DNA of 64,000 bases. Origin: Falsochrobactrum tianjinense (GTDB lineage: Bacteria > Pseudomonadota > Alphaproteobacteria > Rhizobiales > Rhizobiaceae). The stretch covers positions 325,960 to 389,959 of the forward strand of contig NZ_JAHRVA010000002.1 in assembly GCF_019100495.1 (NCBI RefSeq), in the 5' to 3' direction. The position numbers and the translations under genes were made by a program. Within the stretch, counting starts at the first letter, position 1; each line of letters begins with the position of its first letter. The notes below the pieces were generated by a model. That model was not told the origin of the DNA. It worked only from the letters and a program-made list of their open reading frames with translations, and ran no database searches. This document shows, piece after piece, positions 57,636 through 64,000 of this stretch.

Positions 57636-57982
57636 TATCGCCCCCAAGACTGTTCGGTTTCCCCTTAGAGCATATTTCAATCCGGGTGAACCGGGTCGAC
57701 CCTTCGGGGGCATTATGCGCGCATTAAGTTCCGAAAAACGACCCATCACTTTTCGGAAGGCACTCCAATCCAAGCCTCCTATCCGGATCACCCTTTCTGA
57801 TACAGGCAATGAGGATACCACCACTGGTTACATGTACTTCAATATCAATCTTTAGTTGTATTTATGGGAATTTTGGTGTCCCACCCTTGACCAAACGCCA
57901 GCCACTGTTCATGTGGAAGGCAACTAATTGTGCGCGACAAAGGATATTTTGTCCTGACAGGTCGCGAATTTGGATTGCTTGA

Positions 57983-60625
57983 ATGAACGTCGTCGTCGTC
58001 GAATCGCCTGCCAAGGCTAAAACTATCAATAAATATCTCGGTCCGGACTATAAGGTTCTGGCCTCATTCGGTCATGTGCGAGATCTGCCAGCCAAGGACG
58101 GCTCCGTCCGCCCGGATGAAGATTTCGCAATGTCTTGGGAAGTCGATAGCAGTTCTTCCAAAAGACTGGCGGATATTGTCAAAGCGCTGAAAGATAGCGA
58201 CGCCCTTTTTCTCGCGACCGACCCTGATCGCGAAGGCGAAGCCATTTCCTGGCATGTCCTGGAAGTGCTCAACCAGAAAAAAGCGCTCAAGGGCAAGACG
58301 GTCAAGCGTGTGGCATTCAACGCCATCACCAAAAAGGCGGTTCTCGACGCCATAGCCAATCCGCGCGATATCGATGAACCCTTGGTCGATGCCTATCTCG
58401 CGCGTCGCGCGCTCGATTATCTTGTCGGCTTCACCCTCTCGCCGGTTCTATGGCGCAAGCTGCCCGGCGCGCGTTCCGCCGGTCGTGTGCAATCCGTGGC
58501 CTTGCGCCTCGTCTGCGATCGCGAAGCGGAGATCGAACGCTTCATCCGCGAAGAATACTGGAACGTCGCAGCACTTCTCAAAACACCGCGCAATGACAGT
58601 TTCACTGCGCGCCTGACAGTGCTTGACGGCAAAAAACTCGGCAAGCTCGATATCAAGAACGCCGAACAGGCAACCGCCATCCGCACCATGCTGGAAGGCG
58701 CAAGCTTCAAGGCCGTTTCGGTTGAGGCAAAGCCCACCAAGCGCAATCCCGGTCCGCCCTTCACCACCTCGACGCTGCAACAGGCGGCATCGGGCCAGCT
58801 CGGCTTTTCTGCATCCCGCACCATGCAGGTCGCACAGCGCCTTTATGAAGGCGTGGACATCGGCGGCGAGACCGCTGGCCTGATTACTTATATGCGTACC
58901 GACGGCGTGCAGATAGCGCCGGAAGCGATCAGCGCCGCGCGCGATGCCATCGGCAAGAGTTTTGGCGCGCAATATGTGCCGGAAAAGCCGCGTTATTATT
59001 CAAGCAAGGCCAAGAATGCGCAGGAAGCGCATGAAGCCATCCGCCCCACGGATTTTTCGCGTCACCCCAGGGATGTGCGCGCCTTTCTCGATCCCGATCA
59101 GGCAAAGCTTTATGAACTGATCTGGAAACGCGCAATCGCCAGCCAGATGCAGGCAGCCGACATCGAGCGCACGACCGCCGATATCGAAGCGATCAACGGC
59201 GCGAAATCGGCCATGTTGCGCGCCAATGGATCGGTCACAAAATTCGACGGCTTCCTCGCCGCCTATATAGATCATCGCGAGGAAGAAGACGATGATGAGG
59301 ACAGCGCAAAGCTGCCGGAAATCCGTTCCGGCGAAGCGATTGCGCGCGAAAAGATCGATGCGACACAGCATTCGACCGAACCGCCGCCACGTTACTCCGA
59401 AGCCTCGCTTATCAAGAAGATGGAAGAGCTGGGCATTGGCCGTCCCTCGACCTATGCCGCGACGCTGGCGACGCTGCGCGACCGCGAATATATCACCATC
59501 GACAAGCGCAAGCTGACGCCCGAGCCAAAAGGGCGGTTAGTGATATCGTTCCTTGAAAGCTTCTTCAAACGCTATGTGGAATATGATTTCACCGCCGATC
59601 TTGAAGAAAAGCTCGACCTGATTTCCGATGGCAAGCTGTCATGGAAAGACGTGCTGCGTGATTTCTGGCGCGATTTTTCCGGCTCGGTGGACGATATCAA
59701 GGAACTGCGCGTTACCAATGTTCTCGACGCGCTCAATGAAGAACTGGCCCCAATGGCTTTTCCGGATCGGGGAGACGGTAGCGACCCTCGTTCCTGCCCG
59801 GTCTGCGGCAATGGCCAGCTATCGCTGAAGCTGGGCCGGTACGGCGCATTTGTCGGCTGCTCCAACTATCCCGAATGCAAGTTCACGCGGCAATTGGGCG
59901 GCGAGGCCAATGGCGAGGCGGCGGCTTCGGACGAGCCAAAATCACTGGGCAAGGATCCATTCACCGGCGAGGAAATAACCTTGCGCACCGGACGTTTTGG
60001 TCCCTATGTCCAGCGCGGCGAAGGCAAGGAAGCCAAGCGCGCAAGTCTGCCCAAGGGCTGGACGCCCGATACGCTGGACCATGAAAAGGCGGTGGCGCTT
60101 CTGTCGCTGCCGCGCGATGTCGGCCAGCATCCTGAAACCGGCAAGATGATTTCGGCTTCCATTGGGCGATATGGCCCCTATGTCAGCCATGACGGCACAT
60201 TCGCAAATCTCGAAAATGCCGAGGAGGTATTCTCCGTCGGTATTAATCGTGCGGTTTCCGTGCTCGCCGACAAGCAATCCAAGGGTCCAGGACGCGGACG
60301 CTCGACGCCAGCGGCACTGGCGACGCTCGGCGATCACCCCGATGGCGGGCCGATTACCGTGCGTGACGGGCGTTATGGTCCCTATGTCAATTGGGGCAAG
60401 ATCAACGCGACCCTGCCAAAAGGCAAGGACCCGGCCAGCGTGACGCTTGAAGAGGCACTGGCGCTGATTACGGAAAAAGCGGGCAGCACCAAAGCCAAAA
60501 AGGCCCCGGCGCGCAAGACCGCAGCAAAGTCCGCCAGTACCGAGAAAAAGACGGCAACAAAGAAAACCGCCGCAAAAAAGCCCGCTGCCAAGACAAAGGC
60601 CAAGGCGAAAGCGGCAGAGGAGTAA
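57983..60625 (+). CDS. topA: DNA topoisomerase I
   Basis: Type IA topoisomerase that relaxes negative supercoils. 880 residues: Toprim domain starting VVVESPAKAKTINKYLG with DPDREGEAISWH near 74-85, active tyrosine Y303 (LITYMRTD), and C-terminal part with one zinc ribbon (CPVCGNG...GCSNYPEC) followed by three repeats containing GR(F/Y)GPYV and a Lys/Ala-rich tail of about 45 residues. The single zinc ribbon and lysine tail are usual in alphaproteobacteria. ATG 57983 lies 347 bases after the small minus-strand gene start. Confidence 0.96.
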   Translation: MNVVVVESPAKAKTINKYLGPDYKVLASFGHVRDLPAKDGSVRPDEDFAMSWEVDSSSSKRLADIVKALKDSDALFLATDPDREGEAISWHVLEVLNQKKALKGKTVKRVAFNAITKKAVLDAIANPRDIDEPLVDAYLARRALDYLVGFTLSPVLWRKLPGARSAGRVQSVALRLVCDREAEIERFIREEYWNVAALLKTPRNDSFTARLTVLDGKKLGKLDIKNAEQATAIRTMLEGASFKAVSVEAKPTKRNPGPPFTTSTLQQAASGQLGFSASRTMQVAQRLYEGVDIGGETAGLITYMRTDGVQIAPEAISAARDAIGKSFGAQYVPEKPRYYSSKAKNAQEAHEAIRPTDFSRHPRDVRAFLDPDQAKLYELIWKRAIASQMQAADIERTTADIEAINGAKSAMLRANGSVTKFDGFLAAYIDHREEEDDDEDSAKLPEIRSGEAIAREKIDATQHSTEPPPRYSEASLIKKMEELGIGRPSTYAATLATLRDREYITIDKRKLTPEPKGRLVISFLESFFKRYVEYDFTADLEEKLDLISDGKLSWKDVLRDFWRDFSGSVDDIKELRVTNVLDALNEELAPMAFPDRGDGSDPRSCPVCGNGQLSLKLGRYGAFVGCSNYPECKFTRQLGGEANGEAAASDEPKSLGKDPFTGEEITLRTGRFGPYVQRGEGKEAKRASLPKGWTPDTLDHEKAVALLSLPRDVGQHPETGKMISASIGRYGPYVSHDGTFANLENAEEVFSVGINRAVSVLADKQSKGPGRGRSTPAALATLGDHPDGGPITVRDGRYGPYVNWGKINATLPKGKDPASVTLEEALALITEKAGSTKAKKAPARKTAAKSASTEKKTATKKTAAKKPAAKTKAKAKAAEE

Positions 60626-60628
60626 GAA

Positions 60629-62998
60629 TTGGCACGCCGTTTTCCCAAACCCGATACCGGACGGTCCGCTCGGACCGAGCGGCGTGCAGCCTCGGCAAAA
60701 TCCAGGGAGGCATCTGGAGACGGTGCAACCGCCTTTTTGCCCACCCGCGAGGAAATCCTCAAATTCATCGAGGAAAATCCCGACCGCGCTGGCAAGCGTG
60801 AGCTTGCCAAAGCCTTCAACATCAAAGGGGATGCGCGGGTCTATCTCAAGGACCTGCTGCGTGAACTTGCCGATGAGGGCCTGGTTGAAAAGCGCGCACG
60901 CAGGCTGTCGCGCCCCGGCGCCCTCCCGCCTATCGCGGTTCTGAGCGTCACAGGCCGCGATGATGATGGCGGCTTGCTGGCACGTCCCCCAGAATGGGAC
61001 GAGGCCGAATATGGCAAACCGCCTGTAGTCGCGATCCGCCGCACGCGCCTTAACAAATCATCTGATGGCGGCCCGGCTGTCGGTGTCGGCGATCGCGTGC
61101 TGGCCAAGATTTTCCGCAACAATGACAGCGAGGGGCCGGATTATTCCGCCCGCGTGATCAAGGTGCTCGACCATGCCAGCAATCTGGTGCTGGGCGTGCT
61201 GCGCAGGCTTGGTAATGGCGAATGGCGGCTGGAGCCGGTGAACCGCAAGCAGCCAGAGGTGCAGCTTGATCCAACGGCCCTTCTGGAAGCCGAAAGCGGC
61301 GATCTGGTCGAAGTAGAACTCACCACCTCGCGCCGTCATGACCTGCCTGCTGGCAAGGTGCGGCAGATCGTGGGTTCCATTGACAGTGAAAAAGCACTCT
61401 CAATGATCGCCATTCATGAGCATGAAATCCCGCATGTCTTTCCCGATGAGGCGATTCGCGAAGCAGAATCCGCCCCACCCGCCACATTGGATGGTCGGGA
61501 AGACTGGCGCAACATTCCGCTTATCACCATCGATCCGGTGGACGCCAAGGATTTCGACGATGCGGTCTATGCCGCGCCCGATTCCGATCCGCAAAATATT
61601 GGTGGCTATATCGTCATCGTCGCCATTGCCGATGTCGCGGCCTATGTGCGTCCGAACTCAGCACTCGACCGTGAGGCATTGAAGCGCGGAAATTCGGTCT
61701 ACTTTCCCGATCGCGTCGTGCCGATGCTACCCGAGCGCATCTCCAACGATCTGTGCTCCCTGCGAGAACTCGAAGACCGCCCGGCGCTGGCCGTACGCAT
61801 GATTTTTGATGCGGACGGGCACAAGAAATCGCATAAATTCCACCGTATCATGATGCGGTCAGCGGCGCGCCTCGCCTATGGTCAGGCCCAGACCGCAATT
61901 GATGGCGCGACCGACGAGAAAACCGCCCCGGTCCTTGAAACCATCCTCAAGCCCCTGTGGAACGCCTATGCCGTGCTCAAACGCGGACGTGACGCGCGCG
62001 AGCCGCTGGAGCTGGATCTGCCGGAAAAGAAAATTCTGCTGACACCTGACGGCAAGGTGGACAAGGTTATCGTGCCTGAACGGCTGGATGCCCATAAGCT
62101 CATTGAAGAATTCATGATTCAGGCCAATGTGTCCGCCGCCGAAACGCTTGAGGCGCGACGCCAACCATTGATTTTCCGCATTCACGATGCGCCAGCACTC
62201 GCCAAGCAGGAAACCCTGCGCGAATTTTTGCGAACGCTCGATCTCAGCCTTGCCAAGGGAGCGGAGCTGCAACCGCGTCAGTTCAACCGCATTCTGGAAG
62301 CCGTCGAAGGCACCGACCATCAGGAACTCGTCAATCAGGTCGTTCTGCGGACGCAGAGCCAGGCCGAGTACAATCCTGGCAATATCGGTCATTTCGGGCT
62401 GCATCTGCGGCGCTATGCGCATTTCACGTCGCCCATCCGCCGCTATGCCGACCTGATCGTGCATCGCGCGCTCATCAAAGCGCTCAACCTTGGAAAAGAC
62501 GGGCTGGCAACCGATGAGGAGGCACAGCTTGAAGAAATTTCCGCGCAGATTTCATCAACCGAGCGCCGCGCCATGCTTGCCGAGCGCGAAACCGTCGATC
62601 GCCTGATCGCTCACTTCCTCGCCGCCCATGTCGGCAATGAATATGAAGGCCGTGTCACAGGCGTCACCAGAGCGGGGCTTTTCGTATCGCTTGCGACATA
62701 TGGCGCAGATGGGCTTGTGCCTATTTCCACTTTAGGCAATGAATACTATCTATACGATGAAGCAAACCATGCAATCGTCGGAGAACGAAGCGGTGAAGGC
62801 TTCCGCCTTGGCGATACGGTCACGGTAAGGCTTGTGGAAGCGTTGCCGGTCGCCGGATCGCTTCGTTTCGAGATGGTTTCAGAACCGCATTCGTTGCCCG
62901 CATCGACACAATCCTTTCACAAGGCAAGGCGGGGAATGCGGGGTCACAAGGGTAAACCCGCGGGAGCGCCCCGCCATAAGAGAAGAGATCGCCGATGA
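60629..62998 (+). CDS. rnr: ribonuclease R
   Basis: 3'-5' exoribonuclease of the RNB family, 789 residues. An N-terminal helix-turn-helix and basic leader, cold-shock OB domains, the RNB core with the metal aspartates D302, D308, D310 and D311 (DPVDAKDFDDAV), and a C-terminal S1 domain (YEGRVTGVTRAGLFVSL) with a basic tail. The start is TTG 60629 with GAGGAG 6 bases before it; it lies 3 bases after topA, so the two are co-transcribed. Confidence 0.95.
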   Translation: MARRFPKPDTGRSARTERRAASAKSREASGDGATAFLPTREEILKFIEENPDRAGKRELAKAFNIKGDARVYLKDLLRELADEGLVEKRARRLSRPGALPPIAVLSVTGRDDDGGLLARPPEWDEAEYGKPPVVAIRRTRLNKSSDGGPAVGVGDRVLAKIFRNNDSEGPDYSARVIKVLDHASNLVLGVLRRLGNGEWRLEPVNRKQPEVQLDPTALLEAESGDLVEVELTTSRRHDLPAGKVRQIVGSIDSEKALSMIAIHEHEIPHVFPDEAIREAESAPPATLDGREDWRNIPLITIDPVDAKDFDDAVYAAPDSDPQNIGGYIVIVAIADVAAYVRPNSALDREALKRGNSVYFPDRVVPMLPERISNDLCSLRELEDRPALAVRMIFDADGHKKSHKFHRIMMRSAARLAYGQAQTAIDGATDEKTAPVLETILKPLWNAYAVLKRGRDAREPLELDLPEKKILLTPDGKVDKVIVPERLDAHKLIEEFMIQANVSAAETLEARRQPLIFRIHDAPALAKQETLREFLRTLDLSLAKGAELQPRQFNRILEAVEGTDHQELVNQVVLRTQSQAEYNPGNIGHFGLHLRRYAHFTSPIRRYADLIVHRALIKALNLGKDGLATDEEAQLEEISAQISSTERRAMLAERETVDRLIAHFLAAHVGNEYEGRVTGVTRAGLFVSLATYGADGLVPISTLGNEYYLYDEANHAIVGERSGEGFRLGDTVTVRLVEALPVAGSLRFEMVSEPHSLPASTQSFHKARRGMRGHKGKPAGAPRHKRRDRR

Positions 62999-63459
62999 GC
63001 ACGCTGGAAGCCAATCCCGCAGAAAGCCATGTTCAGGTTTTCGGGGGCGAAAGCCCGAAGACCGCCCGCCCGACCCGTCCTCTTGGCCAGGCCATGCGGC
63101 GCGGTTTCAAGAGCCACTGTCCGCATTGCGGCGAAGGCAAGCTGTTCCGCGCCTTCGTCAAGCCGGTGGCGAACTGCTCGGTATGCAACGAAGATTATAC
63201 GCCGCAGCGCGCCGACGATCTTCCGGCCTATCTGACCATTGTTATCGTCGGCCATATCGTAATTGCTGCGTTCATGGTCATGGAAGCAAGCAGCAATTTG
63301 CCCTTGTGGGGGCATATGATGATCTGGGGTCCTCTGACCGTTCTTTTGTCCCTCCTATTGTTGCAGCCGATCAAGGGCGCAACCATCGGCCTGCAATGGG
63401 CGCTTTTCATGCATGGCTTTGGCGGCCATGATGAAGGTGATTACGGCGACGTCACATAA
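62995..63459 (+). CDS. DUF983 membrane protein with zinc-ribbon motif
   Basis: 154 residues: a cytoplasmic part with CPHCGEGKLF and CSVCNEDY (two CxxC pairs spaced about 20 residues), then two membrane helices (about 80-102 and 106-122). Family DUF983; function unknown. ATG 62995 overlaps the rnr stop (ATGA). The gene order rnr-DUF983-NUDIX is seen in Rhizobiales. Confidence 0.88.
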   Translation: MSTLEANPAESHVQVFGGESPKTARPTRPLGQAMRRGFKSHCPHCGEGKLFRAFVKPVANCSVCNEDYTPQRADDLPAYLTIVIVGHIVIAAFMVMEASSNLPLWGHMMIWGPLTVLLSLLLLQPIKGATIGLQWALFMHGFGGHDEGDYGDVT

Positions 63460-63473
63460 AACGGTGCCAGACC

Positions 63474-64000
63474 GTGGCGATCCATTCCCGTTCAGATATA
63501 GCGGCCCGGAAAACAACGCTGCGCCCGCGTGACGCGGCGTCACTACTGCTCGTTGACCGGTGCGGACCGAAAGCCCGTATCCTGATGGGCAAACGTCACC
63601 CACGCCTGATCTTCATGCCGGGAAAATTCGTCTTTCCAGGCGGGCGCACCGACCCCGTTGATGGCGATGTCGTCGCCGCAAGCGAACTCAACACCAATGA
63701 CTCCAAAAAACTTCTCTGCGGCATGGGCGCACGACCGTCAAAGCGCCGTGCGCGGGCGCTCGGCCTTTCCGCCATACGCGAAACTTTCGAAGAAACGGGG
63801 CTGCGCATCGCACGCCCATCATCAAACAACATAGTATTACCTGATAATGAGGATTGGTGTGCATTCCTTGCAGATGGCATGTTGCCTGCGCTTGGCGATC
63901 TGCGTTACTTCGCGCGGGCGGTCACACCACCCGGACATGTCCGTCGCTATGATACGCGCTTTTTTATCGTTTTTCGCGATAGCCTGCCGGGACTCGAAAG
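63474..64000 (+). CDS. NUDIX hydrolase (cut by the window end)
   Basis: Partial, at least 175 residues. From GTG 63474 it reads MAIHSRSD..., a KRHPRLIFMPGKFVFPGGRTD strand segment, and the NUDIX-box part GLSAIRETFEETGLRI. The box is interrupted relative to the consensus G-x5-E: an insert of about 45 residues separates the FPGG glycines from the RETFEETG half, as in the NUDT19-like group. It is 14 bases after the DUF983 gene. The start is the only plausible one in frame. C-terminus outside the window. Confidence 0.85.
   Translation, partial: MAIHSRSDIAARKTTLRPRDAASLLLVDRCGPKARILMGKRHPRLIFMPGKFVFPGGRTDPVDGDVVAASELNTNDSKKLLCGMGARPSKRRARALGLSAIRETFEETGLRIARPSSNNIVLPDNEDWCAFLADGMLPALGDLRYFARAVTPPGHVRRYDTRFFIVFRDSLPGLE

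Overview
The window looks like a piece of a Brucellaceae genome (Brucella/Ochrobactrum type, Rhizobiales, Alphaproteobacteria). This is judged from protein flavour and gene sets: several ABC importer operons, a bkd operon, a pyrB-pyrC'-plsY-dprA-topA-rnr block, an AidB-like acyl-CoA dehydrogenase, and a DmpA-type aminopeptidase of the kind first described in Ochrobactrum anthropi. The replicon cannot be told from sequence alone; from memory this gene order fits the second chromosome. No rRNA, tRNA or CRISPR array was seen.

Layout. 0.1-6.9 kb: a DHA2-type MFS exporter, then a five-gene Dpp/Opp-type peptide ABC operon whose last four genes overlap. 6.9-9.6 kb: a DEDDh exonuclease and an acetamidase/formamidase. 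9.9-15.2 kb: a metallophosphoesterase leads a Ugp-like ABC operon behind a three-unit PhoB box, so this is probably a phosphate-starvation scavenging operon; it ends in a clear terminator. 15.3-20.9 kb: an alpha/beta hydrolase and a five-gene LivJHMGF-type operon with a hairpin after the binding-protein gene. 20.9-33.7 kb: an accessory stretch with two transposase scrapes on the left and a frameshifted IS110 remnant on the right. It carries a repeat-rich autotransporter, a decaying DUF2865 gene, an ArsR/NIPSNAP/ABM divergon, LysR + SnoaL, a DUF899 / small membrane protein / double-HTH regulator / beta-propeller group, and an Fsr-like MFS pump.

33.8-41.1 kb: AlkB, an SV2/NiaP-like MFS transporter, the DmpA-family peptidase, an inverted-repeat-bounded AT-rich element, an FtsK motor protein without the usual four-helix membrane domain, a possible 59-residue protein and an orphan SURF1. 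41.1-46.0 kb (minus strand): the complete branched-chain 2-oxoacid dehydrogenase operon bkdA1-bkdA2-bkdB-lpdV. 46.0-48.3 kb: two palindromic elements, a membrane diguanylate cyclase and a terminator. 48.3-51.0 kb (minus): UPF0173 hydrolase, two intergenic hairpins, gatC and gatA. 51.1-53.2 kb: ruvX and aidB with overlapping 3' ends. 53.4-64 kb (plus): pyrB, a dihydroorotase-like gene lacking its metal-binding HxH (pyrC'), plsY, dprA, a small conserved gene on the minus strand, topA, rnr, a DUF983 protein and a NUDIX hydrolase cut by the window edge.

The points most worth a second look are the PhoB-box/phosphodiesterase/ABC operon, the accessory regulator-enzyme clusters at 25-31.6 kb, the inverted-repeat elements at 37.1 and 46.5 kb, the soluble FtsK, and the pseudoenzyme PyrC. 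All functions are read from motifs and family memory; no database search was run.
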